From the NCBI RefSeq assembly GCF_014195535.1, contig NZ_JACIBY010000004.1:1-64000 (forward strand): DNA of 64,000 nt, in the 5' to 3' direction. Below, piece after piece: positions 17,962 through 27,254 of this stretch. The stretch is from Runella defluvii (GTDB lineage Bacteria; Bacteroidota; Bacteroidia; Cytophagales; Spirosomataceae). Under the pieces are notes generated by a model. It was given only the letters and a program-made list of their open reading frames with translations, ran no database searches and was not told the origin of the DNA. The position numbers were made by a program, and so were the translations under genes. Each line of letters opens with the position of its first letter. Positions within the stretch are counted from its first letter, which is position 1.

Positions 17962-18034
17962 ACACCCCCATTTTTGATTGCCCTAAACTTTGGCGAACTT
18001 TGCGTTGGGTAAACATCCAATGCCTTTAATTACT

Positions 18035-19843
18035 ATGTCTGTTTTTGACTATAAAGCTGAGTTAGCCAAAATCCCCGCCGAACCTGGGGTGTACCGTTAT
18101 TTTAGTGAAGAGGGGGAAATTATTTACGTCGGCAAAGCCAAAAGTCTTAAAAATCGGGTCAGTAGTTATTTTGTCAAAAACCACGCCGACCGTAAGACGC
18201 GTCGTTTGGTAAGTCAGATTCGTCGGATTGAATTTACCATTGTACATACTGAATTTGATGCGCTGTTGCTTGAAAATCAGCTTATTAAACGGTATCAGCC
18301 TCGTTTCAATATCCTCCTGCGCGACGACAAAACGTATCCGTTTATCAAGATTTTTAATGAGCCCTTTCCACGTGTAGAATCCACCCGCCGCGTTGATAAA
18401 AAAACGGGAACTTACTTTGGCCCTTTTGCCAATCCACGGGCCATGTATAATCTGTTGGATATGTTTCGAGAATTGTATTCGTTGCGTACTTGTAACCTCA
18501 ACTTGTCGCCCGAGCATATAAAGGCGGATAAGTACAAAGTGTGCATGGAATACCACCTCAAACGCTGCAAAGGGCCGTGCGTGGGCTTGCAGCCGCTGGA
18601 AGAGTATGAGCAGGAAGTGGCGCAAATTCAGCAGATTCTCAAAGGGCAAATGAGTATTCCGCAGCAGTATTTTAAGCAAAATATGGTGCAAGCGGCCGAA
18701 AAATTGGAGTTTGAGAAAGCGCACGACTGGAAGATAAAATTGGAATTACTCCAAAATTTTCAAACAAAATCGACGGTTGTCAATCCTAAAATTGGCAATG
18801 TCGATGTCATTGTGATTGCTTCCGACGAAGAGGCGGCTTATGTCAATTACCTCAAAATCGTGAATGGCTACATCATGGCAGCTCAGACGTTGGAGGTAAA
18901 GAAAAAACTGGAGGAAACGGACGAGGAAATTTTGGCCTTGGTACTCTTCGAAATGCGCACGACCTACGAAAGTGAGGCCAAAGAAATCATCACGAACATC
19001 GAGATTACCACCGATTTTAAAGCCGAAATCACCATTCCCAAAATTGGAGATAAGCGCAGTTTGCTGGAAATGGCGTTGAAAAACGTGCATTATTTCCGCA
19101 AAGAAAAAGCCGAACGCCAACTCATTGAGGCAAGTGCGACCACCAATCGCCGCGACCGCGTACTGATTAAACTCAAAGCTGACCTTCAGCTCAAAACATT
19201 GCCGCGCCACATTGAGTGCTTCGATAACTCCAACATTCAGGGGACAAACCCTGTTTCTGCCATGGTGTGTTTTAAAGAAGGACGGGCTTCTAAAAAAGAT
19301 TACCGACATTTTTCGATTAAAACGGTGGTGGGTCCCAACGATTTTGCCAGTATGTATGAGGTCGTGACCCGCCGTTACACGCGTCTGTTGGAAGAAAATG
19401 CACCTTTGCCCGATTTGATTGTAATCGACGGTGGAAAAGGACAATTGAGCGCCGCTTGCGATGCTTTAAAAGCGGTCGGATTGTACGGAAAAGTCCCGAT
19501 TGTAGGCATTGCCAAACGGTTGGAAGAAATTTATTTTCCCGAAGATACGCTACCGTTGTACATCGACAAAAAATCGGAATCACTGCGCCTGATTCAGCAG
19601 ATTCGCGACGAAGCGCACCGCTTTGCCATCACCTATCACCGCGATAAACGTAGCCGAAATGCCATTGTGAGTGAACTTGAAAATGTGGACGGTATTGGTA
19701 AGAAAACAGCCGCCAATTTGCTCAAAGAGTTTAAAAGTGTGAAAGCCATACGTGAAGCAGATGCGGAGAAAATTGCAGCATTTGTTGGTAAAGACAAAGC
19801 CCAAAAAATCAAAGAGTATTTTGCCCAACAACAAGGAGAGTAA
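18035..19843 (+). CDS. uvrC: Excinuclease ABC subunit C
   Basis: The roughly 602-residue product makes the dual incisions of nucleotide excision repair with UvrA and UvrB. The N-terminal GIY-YIG nuclease domain shows PGVYRYF and IIYVGKAKSLKNRVSSYF. Then come the Cys-containing LRTCN and YHLKRCKGPCVG segments, a UVR motif region (AAEKLEFEKAHDWKIKLELL), the RNase H-like C-terminal nuclease (IECFDNSNIQGTNPVSAMV, PDLIVIDGGKGQLSAA) and a C-terminal helix-hairpin-helix (ENVDGIGKKTAANLLKEF). ATG 18035 is chosen because family members begin shortly before the FDYKAEL segment; ATG 18020 and TTG 17990 are in-frame alternatives. Length and motifs are complete. Confidence 0.96.
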   Translation: MSVFDYKAELAKIPAEPGVYRYFSEEGEIIYVGKAKSLKNRVSSYFVKNHADRKTRRLVSQIRRIEFTIVHTEFDALLLENQLIKRYQPRFNILLRDDKTYPFIKIFNEPFPRVESTRRVDKKTGTYFGPFANPRAMYNLLDMFRELYSLRTCNLNLSPEHIKADKYKVCMEYHLKRCKGPCVGLQPLEEYEQEVAQIQQILKGQMSIPQQYFKQNMVQAAEKLEFEKAHDWKIKLELLQNFQTKSTVVNPKIGNVDVIVIASDEEAAYVNYLKIVNGYIMAAQTLEVKKKLEETDEEILALVLFEMRTTYESEAKEIITNIEITTDFKAEITIPKIGDKRSLLEMALKNVHYFRKEKAERQLIEASATTNRRDRVLIKLKADLQLKTLPRHIECFDNSNIQGTNPVSAMVCFKEGRASKKDYRHFSIKTVVGPNDFASMYEVVTRRYTRLLEENAPLPDLIVIDGGKGQLSAACDALKAVGLYGKVPIVGIAKRLEEIYFPEDTLPLYIDKKSESLRLIQQIRDEAHRFAITYHRDKRSRNAIVSELENVDGIGKKTAANLLKEFKSVKAIREADAEKIAAFVGKDKAQKIKEYFAQQQGE

Positions 19844-19877
19844 TCCAACCGTTTTTATTTTTATAACAGCCAAATCT

Positions 19878-22517
19878 ATGCGAATAATAGTTTCCCTCTT
19901 TTTAGTGATAATCAACCTGACAGCTTTGGCCTCAGGCATCAAAGGGACGGTAAAAACCACCAAAGGTGAGCCCTTGCCTTACGCTACCATTGCCATCAAA
20001 GGAACCAGCACAGGCACCACCGCCAACGCCGAAGGGCGCTATGAGTTGTCGCTTGCGCCTGGCAAATACGAGGTGGTGTTTCAATATTTGGGTTTCAAAG
20101 CGCTGACCAAATCCATCGAAGTCACCAATGAGACCATCACGCTCAACATCGCTTTGGAAGAACAAGCCCTTACCATCAATGAAGTCAGAATTGGTTCCAA
20201 AAGTGAAGACCCCGCCTACACCATTATGCGTCGTGCCATTGCCAAAGCGCGTTTTCATGCGTTGCAGGTGCAATCTTACAATGCGCGGGCGTATATCAAA
20301 TCGTCGGGTTTAATAAAAAATATACCCTTTTATGCCGTGGGCTCGCTCAAAAAAGAAGGTATTGAAGAGGGGCGCCCGATTGTGAACGAAAGTGTGAGTG
20401 AAATTCGATTTAAACAGCCCAATACTTACAACCAACGCGTCATTTCGACCCGCAATACCCTCAACCAAGACGCCATAAGTCCCAATGCGTTTATTATGGC
20501 GAGTTTTTATAACGCCACGGTGGGAAATGCCGTTTCGCCCTTGTCGCCAAAAGCGCTAACTTATTACAAATTTGAGTACCAAGGCTCTTTTCGGGAGGGT
20601 GATTTGGAGGTAAATAAAATTAAAGTGATTCCGAAATCGTACGGAGAAGGAGTATTTAGAGGACAAATTTACATCATCGAAAACACCTGGGCCATTCACA
20701 GCCTTGACCTTGAAACAACGGCCGAAGGGCTTGATTTTCAGATGAAACAAGTCTATAATCCGTTGCAGGGTGTATGGTTGCCTACCACCAGCCGAATCCG
20801 TTTTGCGGGGTCGTTGTTAGGGTTTACGGGTGAGTTTAATCACGCAATTTCGCTGACTTACAACGACTTAAAAGTTAACCCTGCTTTTGTGGAAAATGTG
20901 GTGGTGTTGGACGAAAAAATCGAAAAGCCATCGAGTGATATTTCTAAAAAAGACCTTCGTACCAAAAAACTGAATGAATTGGCCGCGCAGCAAAAAGAGG
21001 TGTCGGGCAAGCAACTCAGAAAAATGCTAAAAGAGTACGAAAAACAAGACCGCAACGAGCGCAAAGCCCAAAAGGAAGATGTGAATGTGGTTCGTAGCGA
21101 CTCGATTGTCATTGATTCCATGGCCAACAAACGGAATGATGCTTTTTGGAACGAAATTCGCACCATTCCGCTCACCGAACTCGAAACCAAAAGCTACCAT
21201 CATTCGGATAGTGTACGGGTAGTAAAAGTGGCCAAAATAAAGGCTGATAGTACCAAGGCAAAGAAGGATTCAACCAATTTCGATTTGATGGCATTGTTAT
21301 CGGGGCGCACCTTTAAGTTGTCGAAACAATGGCGATTGGAATACGAAGGGCCGCTGCGAGCGCAGAATTTTACCTACAATACCGTAGAGGGATATGTATT
21401 AGAAAGTAGCTTAAATTTTATTCGACGCTTCAAGCAAGCAAACACCTTTTACATCAAACCATTGGGGCGTTATGCCATTGGTCGGAGGGAGTTGTTGGGG
21501 ACGCTAAGCACGGGTTGGCAGGGGCGCCGTCGCGGCATTTCATTGACGGGCGGGCGGTACGTGGCGCAGTTTAATCCAGCAAATCCTATTTCTCCTTCCA
21601 TCAATACCTCAGCGACGTTGTTGTTTGAAAACAATTACATGAAAATATACGAAAAGGAATTTGGTCGATTGGCATTTAATTATGCGCGCTTGGCCGATGT
21701 GTTGAGTGTTTCGGGAGGGATTGAATTTGGACGTCGTTATGCCTTAGAGAACCTAGAAAACCAGCGCCCGTGGATTCGTTGGAATCAATACGCTTTTACG
21801 CCCAATGCGCCTTACAATCGTGAACATAGCCATCGACTCAACGCCCTCGAAGCCGATTCTTACTACACCTTTGCACCGCACAATGCCCTCACGTTAGACG
21901 TGGCCCTGACGTGGAAGCCTGGCCAAAAATACCGCCTGTACAACGGCCGAAAACGCTACCTCGAAAACAACAATCCGTCGCTGACGTTGCGGTACGCCAA
22001 AGGAATCCCGACGATTGGAAACAGTGCCGTTGATTATGATCGGGTGGAGTTTGATATTCGTCAAGACCTGGAAACGGGGATTAAAAGCGAACTGCATTAT
22101 GCCGTTTCGGCGGGGGCGTTTCTTAATCGTCGGTCGGTGTATCTGATGGATTATAAGCATTTTATGGGAAATCGCACGTTCATCTTGTACGGCGATAGCT
22201 ATACCCGATTTCGGTCATTACCCTACTACGAGTATAGCACATCCGAACGTTATTTGGAAGCACACGTTACCAACGTTTACCGCCGCCTTTTGCTTACTCG
22301 CTTACCTTTTGTGCGCTTGGCGGGTCTAAAAGAAAACCTGATGGTACATTATTTGCTAACTCCTATGGCCAAGCATTATACCGAAGTGGGTTATGCGTTG
22401 GATGGCCTTATTCCAGGGTTCCCGTTTTTTAGGGTAGAAGCGATTGCGGTCTTTAATAATTTCAAGTACGATCACACGGCATTTCGGGTGGGGACAACTT
22501 TTAAGTTTGGTAATTAA
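19878..22517 (+). CDS. DUF5686 / carboxypeptidase-regulatory outer-membrane protein
   Basis: The roughly 879-residue product starts at ATG 19878; an earlier ATG at 19752 lies inside uvrC. It has a signal peptide (1-20), then a CarboxypepD_reg-like domain (about 21-105, GIKGTVKTTKGEPLPYATI). A DUF5686-type region follows, with DPAYTIMRRAIAKARFHALQ and YNARAYIKSSG. A long charged, partly coiled-coil insert (KQLRKMLKEYEKQDRNERKA) lies near the middle, and the C-terminal half looks like many beta strands of an outer-membrane barrel. The family is widespread in Bacteroidetes with unknown function, and the architecture resembles a TonB receptor without a plug. It follows uvrC by 34 bases and could be co-transcribed. 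Confidence 0.8.
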   Translation: MRIIVSLFLVIINLTALASGIKGTVKTTKGEPLPYATIAIKGTSTGTTANAEGRYELSLAPGKYEVVFQYLGFKALTKSIEVTNETITLNIALEEQALTINEVRIGSKSEDPAYTIMRRAIAKARFHALQVQSYNARAYIKSSGLIKNIPFYAVGSLKKEGIEEGRPIVNESVSEIRFKQPNTYNQRVISTRNTLNQDAISPNAFIMASFYNATVGNAVSPLSPKALTYYKFEYQGSFREGDLEVNKIKVIPKSYGEGVFRGQIYIIENTWAIHSLDLETTAEGLDFQMKQVYNPLQGVWLPTTSRIRFAGSLLGFTGEFNHAISLTYNDLKVNPAFVENVVVLDEKIEKPSSDISKKDLRTKKLNELAAQQKEVSGKQLRKMLKEYEKQDRNERKAQKEDVNVVRSDSIVIDSMANKRNDAFWNEIRTIPLTELETKSYHHSDSVRVVKVAKIKADSTKAKKDSTNFDLMALLSGRTFKLSKQWRLEYEGPLRAQNFTYNTVEGYVLESSLNFIRRFKQANTFYIKPLGRYAIGRRELLGTLSTGWQGRRRGISLTGGRYVAQFNPANPISPSINTSATLLFENNYMKIYEKEFGRLAFNYARLADVLSVSGGIEFGRRYALENLENQRPWIRWNQYAFTPNAPYNREHSHRLNALEADSYYTFAPHNALTLDVALTWKPGQKYRLYNGRKRYLENNNPSLTLRYAKGIPTIGNSAVDYDRVEFDIRQDLETGIKSELHYAVSAGAFLNRRSVYLMDYKHFMGNRTFILYGDSYTRFRSLPYYEYSTSERYLEAHVTNVYRRLLLTRLPFVRLAGLKENLMVHYLLTPMAKHYTEVGYALDGLIPGFPFFRVEAIAVFNNFKYDHTAFRVGTTFKFGN

Positions 22518-22540
22518 AACTTAACTTCCCGAAAGTTTAG

Positions 22541-22573
22541 ACCTTCCCGAAAGTTTTAAACTTTCGGGAAGGT
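22541..22573. terminator. Perfect palindromic hairpin between convergent genes
   Basis: A 16-bp perfect stem (ACCTTCCCGAAAGTTT with its complement) around a single base, nested in a weaker outer pair AACTTCCC/GGGAAGTT. It sits between the stops of the DUF5686 gene and waaA. Nearly the same palindrome recurs at 52622 and, diverged, at 53314. It probably ends transcription from both sides. Confidence 0.7.
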
Positions 22574-22579
22574 GGGAAG

Positions 22580-23920
22580 TTAAAACGCGCTGCGTATAGA
22601 CGCCATGACTTTGGCCGTAGCACCCGCATTTTTCTGTACATAATCGTAGCAACTACCCGCCTTTTGCTGGCGGATTTCGAGGTTTTGATATACTTCAGTA
22701 AAAGCCGTCGTAAATTCTTGGGTAGTGGCAATCGTGGTAGCACCGCCTAACTGCAATAAGTCCAGCGCTTCTTGGAATTTCTGATAATAGGGCTGCCCAA
22801 AGAAAATCGGCATTCCATACACCGCAGGTTCCATCGTATTGTGCAATCCATCCTTAAATGCCCCACCGACGTAAGCAAAATCGGCATACCGAAATAGCGA
22901 AGCCAACATACCAATCGTATCTAGGAAAAGAATGTCGAGGGGAGAATGCAGAATGTCGAGTGGAGTTCCATCAACTCCAAACCGTAAACCGTAAACCGTA
23001 AACCGTTCACTGGGTTTCTTGAGGGCTTTTTGCCATTGTTGGATTTGTTCAGTATTGATTTCGTGAGGGGCAATGATGACCTTGAGCGGAGCTTCCCACT
23101 GGTTCAAAAACGGAATCAGTACCTCCATGTCGTCGGGCCACGCCGAGCCAATGACCAAAAGCGGGTCTGTGCCTTTAAATGCTTCAATTTCAGGATAACT
23201 TTTGGCTTGTTTGGCAATTTGCACAACGCGGTCGAGGCGGGTATCACCTGCAACGGTCGCGGACGCATAGCCTACGGAATTGAGCAAGTGTTTGGAGGCC
23301 TCGTTTTGTACTAAAATCTCGTTGAAACAAAACAACATTCGTCGATAAAAGCCTCCGTAGGGTTTGAAAAACAGTTGGTTGGGACGGAAAATTGCGGAAA
23401 ATAAAAAAGTTGGAATTTGCCTTTTTTTGAGTTCGTGGAGGTAGTTGTACCAAAATTCGTATTTGATAAACAACGCGACGTCGGGTTGGACGCTATCCAA
23501 AAAACGCTTGACGTTTCGGGGGGTATCGACGGGTAAGTAACAAACTTCATCGACTTGGTCGTAATCTTTGCGGATTTCGTAGCCCGACGGCGAGAAAAAA
23601 CTCAGCACAATACGCGCATGAGGGTATTCAGCACGAATGGCTTCGATGACAGGTCTTCCTTGTTCAAACTCTCCCAGCGACGCCGCATGAACCCAGAAAA
23701 CTTTAGATTCCCGCACGGGCATCATACCTCGGAATGCCAAATCCTTCTTTGCCCTTTGCCCTTTGCCCTTTGCCTCTTGCCCTTTGCCCTTTGCCCCTTG
23801 CTTTTTGCTCTTCGCCCTCTGCCCCTCCACCCATTTGCGCGTTTTGGGATGGAAAAGTGCGACGATGTTGGCCAGAAAGACCAAAAGATGTAAGCCAAGG
23901 GTATAGAAAAATGCGAACAA
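22580..23920 (-). CDS. waaA: 3-deoxy-D-manno-octulosonic acid (Kdo) transferase
   Basis: The 446-residue enzyme transfers Kdo from CMP-Kdo to lipid A precursors at the inner membrane. It has an N-terminal membrane helix (about 1-22), and the N-terminal GT-B domain shows VFWVHAASLGEFEQGRP, containing the catalytic glutamate, followed by LSFFSPSGYE. The C-terminal domain has VIGSAWPDDME, IIAPHEI, FLDTIGMLASLF, YVGGAFKDGLHNTMEPA and PIFFGQPY. Two segments look inserted. One is a K/G/Q/A-rich stretch at about residues 32-60 encoded by heptamer repeats. The other is a segment near residue 305-318 (TVYGLRFGVDG) encoded by AACCGTA repeats. The enzyme is longer than usual because of these, but all family motifs are intact. 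Confidence 0.93.
   Translation of the reverse strand: MFAFFYTLGLHLLVFLANIVALFHPKTRKWVEGQRAKSKKQGAKGKGQEAKGKGQRAKKDLAFRGMMPVRESKVFWVHAASLGEFEQGRPVIEAIRAEYPHARIVLSFFSPSGYEIRKDYDQVDEVCYLPVDTPRNVKRFLDSVQPDVALFIKYEFWYNYLHELKKRQIPTFLFSAIFRPNQLFFKPYGGFYRRMLFCFNEILVQNEASKHLLNSVGYASATVAGDTRLDRVVQIAKQAKSYPEIEAFKGTDPLLVIGSAWPDDMEVLIPFLNQWEAPLKVIIAPHEINTEQIQQWQKALKKPSERFTVYGLRFGVDGTPLDILHSPLDILFLDTIGMLASLFRYADFAYVGGAFKDGLHNTMEPAVYGMPIFFGQPYYQKFQEALDLLQLGGATTIATTQEFTTAFTEVYQNLEIRQQKAGSCYDYVQKNAGATAKVMASIRSAF
22976..23010. repeat. AACCGTA heptamer repeat inside waaA
   Basis: About four copies of the 7-base unit AAACCGT run in tandem within the waaA reading frame, encoding a TVYGLRFG-like stretch on the minus strand. 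It lies in a variable linker between conserved motifs of the C-terminal domain. Confidence 0.8.
23746..23828. repeat. TTTGCCC heptamer repeat inside waaA
   Basis: About eleven copies or variants of the unit TTTGCCC or TTGCCTC run in tandem. On the minus strand they encode the low-complexity K/G/Q/A segment after the membrane helix of waaA. The same repeat family is seen at 11625-11690. Confidence 0.85.
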
Positions 23921-23983
23921 TTTTTGAATAAGTTACGTTAGACCAGTAAAAGTATTCAATCAACCTCTTACGTGTCAAATTAA

Positions 23984-24325
23984 ATGAACTGGAATCGACT
24001 CACTGACGTCGCTCAATTAGAAGAAATCAAGGAAGAATCCCACCAACATCCTGTTTTACTTTTCAAACACAGTACCCGTTGTTCAATTAGTGCCACTACA
24101 CTACGTCGGTTGGAAAGAGATTGGAACGAACAAGAAGTCGGTAATCTCAAGCCATATTACCTCGATTTGATAGCGTACCGACCCATTTCCAATAAAATTG
24201 CCGAAGAATTTGACGTATGGCATGAGTCACCCCAAGCCATACTGATTCGCAACGGAGAAAGTGTTTTCGACGCCTCGCACTACGATGTGACCTTCGACGC
24301 AATCAAAGAACAAGTGGCCTCATAG
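23984..24325 (+). CDS. ytxJ: Bacillithiol-system redox protein YtxJ
   Basis: The 113-residue thioredoxin-fold protein belongs to the YtxJ/DUF2847 family. It has the hallmark LLFKHSTRCSIS, with a single active-site cysteine, followed by LRRLERDW and the helix-strand pattern HESPQAILIRNGESVFDASHYDV that ends these proteins. YtxJ proteins are predicted to remove bacillithiol from mixed disulphides on cytosolic proteins, which implies that this organism makes bacillithiol. The gene is divergent from waaA, and its last 6 bases overlap the convergent methyltransferase gene. Length matches the family. Confidence 0.88.
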   Translation: MNWNRLTDVAQLEEIKEESHQHPVLLFKHSTRCSISATTLRRLERDWNEQEVGNLKPYYLDLIAYRPISNKIAEEFDVWHESPQAILIRNGESVFDASHYDVTFDAIKEQVAS

Positions 24326-25102
24326 TTTGCTAAAAACAATACACAGGTGCTTGTGAAGGAGCACCGTCGGATGGGTATTGAGCTGGTGTTGTTCGCGCAA
24401 AACTTCCTTTTCTCGGTCATTGTGCGCGTGTTTTGCCATTTTCTTAAAAGTCAGAAAAGAACGTAAGTAGAGGTACGCCCCAAAAAACACAAACCAAACC
24501 AAAGAGCTTACACTCAGTTGGTTGGCATAAACAGCTCGGTACCGCAATCCTGCCAAACTCGCCATCGTTCGCAGGCGCTGAACGTTGCAGAGATACACCC
24601 GACCGTTGTAGAGGTGTTGGTCGTCGTAGCCGATCACCTCTGCTTCGTTCGACAAAAACATGTCGCTCCGTTCGGCTTCTACCCACACATTGGCCATTCG
24701 GCCGCTCATGCTGCTGTTGTTGGGTTTGGTGATAATCAGTAAGCCGTTGGGTTTGAGGATTCTAGTCAGCTCTTTTAGCAGAGAGGTCTGGTCAGGAATA
24801 TGCTCAATCGTTTCCATCAAAAGCACATAGTCGGCGGAGTTTGACGCAATAGGCAAAGGCTTAGTCAAATCAATGGGAGAACAAGTCAACGCATCGCTTC
24901 GGAGGATGTCGGGGTGCATGTCAAAGGCACGAACGGTAGCACCTGCTTTGTGCCAAAGATTAGCCACGTAGCCCGACCCCGCTGAGACGTCAATCACGGT
25001 TTTTTGCCGAACGTCATTTTGGGCAAGGTATTGGTGGATAAACGTCAGTGCATTGCCTTTTGAATGCGGAACCAGCTTGATTTGCTCTTTTAAAGTTGAC
25101 AT
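24320..25102 (-). CDS. Class I SAM-dependent methyltransferase
   Basis: The 260-residue protein has a Methyltransf_11-type SAM-binding domain. Motif I is VIDVSAGSGYVANLW (about residues 38-52), followed by an acidic residue in VRAFDMHP. The motif IV region is SADYVLLMETIEHIPDQ, and LTRILKPNGLLIITKPN matches the post-motif strand. A hydrophobic helix near the C-terminus (SSLVWFVFFGAYLYL) suggests membrane association. It is the third gene of a minus-strand group with a glycosyltransferase (6 bases upstream) and a sugar aminotransferase, so it may modify a glycan or lipid-linked sugar. The substrate is not determinable. Confidence 0.8.
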   Translation of the reverse strand: MSTLKEQIKLVPHSKGNALTFIHQYLAQNDVRQKTVIDVSAGSGYVANLWHKAGATVRAFDMHPDILRSDALTCSPIDLTKPLPIASNSADYVLLMETIEHIPDQTSLLKELTRILKPNGLLIITKPNNSSMSGRMANVWVEAERSDMFLSNEAEVIGYDDQHLYNGRVYLCNVQRLRTMASLAGLRYRAVYANQLSVSSLVWFVFFGAYLYLRSFLTFKKMAKHAHNDREKEVLREQHQLNTHPTVLLHKHLCIVFSKL

Positions 25103-25108
25103 AAGGTG

Positions 25109-26014
25109 TTAGGATATATCCACGGGGCGGCTTTTGAGTTTTACCTTCCAGCGATCAATTTGTTTTTTGAGCCGTAACGTGGTATTTTCTTCAGGTTCTG
25201 GAAGGACTCCCAAAAATTTTGCCCCAATTTTAAGGTAATTTTTGAAAAAAGTATTGCTACTCAGCCCCCATTTTAATATAAATTGCGTTCGACCGTCGTT
25301 GCGCTTGACCCGCGCGGTGCTTCGACTTGCAAAATGATACACCCTACTTTTGCCAATTCCCTTGTAATACCGAACCCCATAATGCCAGAGTTTTATCATA
25401 AAGTCGGGGTCGCTGTACATGCCAGGAAAAAACTCAATGCTTAACCCACCTACGGCCCGATACACAAACGTTGGTAACACCATCGGGTACCATTGGCTGC
25501 CATTCCAGTCGTCTTTGGGAAAGCTGGCGTATTCCGACAAAAAGGCTGCTTCGTCGAACTCTGAAGGGTGTTTGCCGTAGTTTTTGTTGGTAATCACACA
25601 GGCATTGCCATTGTCAAAACCTTCAATCATCGTTCCGCTGATGCACCACTTATCGTTTTTTTGCTGTTTTATTTCTTCCAACAAATAAAAATCCCAATCG
25701 GGACAAACATACATGTCGTCGTCGATAAACACCAAATAATCGGCCATGGCCAAGTGAGAAGCGGCGTTGAAGCCGTAACAAACCCCTGAGTTCTGGCTAC
25801 TTTTGGTATAGCTAATATCTCCCTGCGCTTTTACCCATTCTTCGGTACCATCTTTTCCTTCGTTGACATGAACGACGATTTGGTGCTGATAACGGCTATT
25901 TTTTCGGAGGCTATTGACAAGACACCTGAGGTAGTCGAGGTTGTTCCACGAAGGAATGAGAATCGAAAAGACGGGAGAATAGGGGAGGGAGACTTTTGTG
26001 TGCGTAAACTCCAT
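25109..26014 (-). CDS. Glycosyltransferase family 2
   Basis: This is a 301-residue GT-A fold transferase. The N-terminal nucleotide-binding segment is VFSILIPSWNNLDYLRCLVN, and the metal-binding acidic motif is VFIDDDMYVCPDWD (about residues 94-108). A GGLSIEFFPGMYSDPDF segment supplies the acceptor-side acidic residues. No membrane helix is evident. It lies between the methyltransferase (6 bases downstream) and a terminator hairpin that separates it from the DegT aminotransferase, so it may have its own promoter. The group probably builds a cell-surface polysaccharide. Donor and acceptor are unknown. Confidence 0.85.
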   Translation of the reverse strand: MEFTHTKVSLPYSPVFSILIPSWNNLDYLRCLVNSLRKNSRYQHQIVVHVNEGKDGTEEWVKAQGDISYTKSSQNSGVCYGFNAASHLAMADYLVFIDDDMYVCPDWDFYLLEEIKQQKNDKWCISGTMIEGFDNGNACVITNKNYGKHPSEFDEAAFLSEYASFPKDDWNGSQWYPMVLPTFVYRAVGGLSIEFFPGMYSDPDFMIKLWHYGVRYYKGIGKSRVYHFASRSTARVKRNDGRTQFILKWGLSSNTFFKNYLKIGAKFLGVLPEPEENTTLRLKKQIDRWKVKLKSRPVDIS

Positions 26015-26032
26015 GAAAGTACTTTGAGAATG

Positions 26033-26083
26033 AAAAAACGGAGCCTCTCAGGGGGCGTTGATTGCCTCCTTGAAAAGCTCCGT
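26033..26083 (-). terminator. Intrinsic terminator after the DegT gene
   Basis: On the minus strand ACGGAGC pairs with GCTCCGT across an internally structured loop (AGGAGGC with GCCCCCT-type pairing), followed directly by TTTTTT. It lies 11 bases past the aminotransferase stop and 19 bases before the glycosyltransferase start. Confidence 0.65.
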
Positions 26084-26093
26084 CAAATTAAAT

Positions 26094-27254
26094 TTACCAA
26101 CCTTTTTGAAGAACGTACGCAATGTATCGAATGTCGTCTTCGGTCACGCGGGCGTGTAATGGAAGCACGAGATAGCGCTCTTCGATGGCATCCATTTTGG
26201 GGAATTGCCCTGGAGTACGGCCTCCAAAAATCGAATATTTATCGTTGCGATAATGCACTTGCCCCGACTCGATACCGTGTTCGCGGAGGTGACGCATGAG
26301 GTCTTCGCGGTGATCCACTTCGGCTGTGAGTAGCCATGCTGCGTGTTCACGATCTGTGTATTCACTACCAATCACCCGAATGCCTGGAATATCTTTGAGC
26401 AGCTCGCAGTACAAGCGGTAAAGCCGCTGACGATGTGCCAAATGTTCGTCAAATTCTTCCAAACCTGCCAAGCCTAAACTGGCCGCAATGTCGGTCATTT
26501 GGTATTTGTAACCTACTTCTACAATGTCGTTTTCCCAAATTCCTTTTTGTTTGCTGGTGCGGTCAATGCCAAACCAACGTAGTCGTTTTGCTTTTTCGAC
26601 CAAGGTTGGGTCTTTTACTACCAACATGCCGCCGTCGCCCGTTGTAATGTGTTTGATGGCTTGGAACGAAAACATCGTAAAGTCGCTTTCGCTACCGATG
26701 TAGCGCCCTTTGTATTTGGCACCCACGGCGTGCGCCGCGTCTTCGATAATGAAGAGATTGTGCTTCTTTCCGAGTGCCCACAGCTCATCCATGTCGCAAG
26801 GAAGACCACCGTAATGAACGCAGACAATTGCCTTTGTTTTGGGCGTAATGAGTTGCTCCACGTGTTTTACGTCGATGTTGAGGTTGTCATCCACATCGGC
26901 AAACACAATGTTGACTCCCATGTAAAGGAATGGGATGTTGGTGGCCGTACAAGTAAATACGGGGGCAATGACTTCATCGTCTGGTTGCAAATCGGCCAAC
27001 AAATACGCCAAGTGAAGAGCATCCGTCCCAGAGCCAACTGCCAAGCATTTGTTAGGGTACGTAAATTTTAACTCGAAGCGACGTTCAAATTCGTCCACTT
27101 TAGGGCCTTGGCCAATCCAACGTGAATGAAGGACTTCTGTGATGTTAGAAGCGGCTTTGGCAGGAATGTTAGGGTAGAACAGTACAATACCCTCCCTCGT
27201 ATCCATAACAGGATACTCATTCATGGGTTTCTCCAGAATCTTGTCAAGAATCAT
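26094..27254 (-). CDS. DegT/DnrJ/EryC1/StrS sugar aminotransferase
   Basis: The roughly 386-residue PLP enzyme is of the type that aminates nucleotide-activated keto-sugars. It shows the substrate-binding start VLHSRWIGQGPKVDEFE, the cofactor region AVGSGTDALHLAY, the PLP-contacting IIEDAAHAVGAKYKG and the Schiff-base lysine in FSFQAIKHITTGDGGMLV. The C-terminus has the HAAWLL and LPLHARVTEDDI patterns of the family. ATG 27254 gives a good length; ATG 27224 (MNEYPVMD) is an equally plausible start, and 27326 is too early. It heads the small glycan cluster with the GT2 and methyltransferase genes. The product sugar cannot be told from sequence alone. Confidence 0.9.
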   Translation of the reverse strand: MILDKILEKPMNEYPVMDTREGIVLFYPNIPAKAASNITEVLHSRWIGQGPKVDEFERRFELKFTYPNKCLAVGSGTDALHLAYLLADLQPDDEVIAPVFTCTATNIPFLYMGVNIVFADVDDNLNIDVKHVEQLITPKTKAIVCVHYGGLPCDMDELWALGKKHNLFIIEDAAHAVGAKYKGRYIGSESDFTMFSFQAIKHITTGDGGMLVVKDPTLVEKAKRLRWFGIDRTSKQKGIWENDIVEVGYKYQMTDIAASLGLAGLEEFDEHLAHRQRLYRLYCELLKDIPGIRVIGSEYTDREHAAWLLTAEVDHREDLMRHLREHGIESGQVHYRNDKYSIFGGRTPGQFPKMDAIEERYLVLPLHARVTEDDIRYIAYVLQKGW

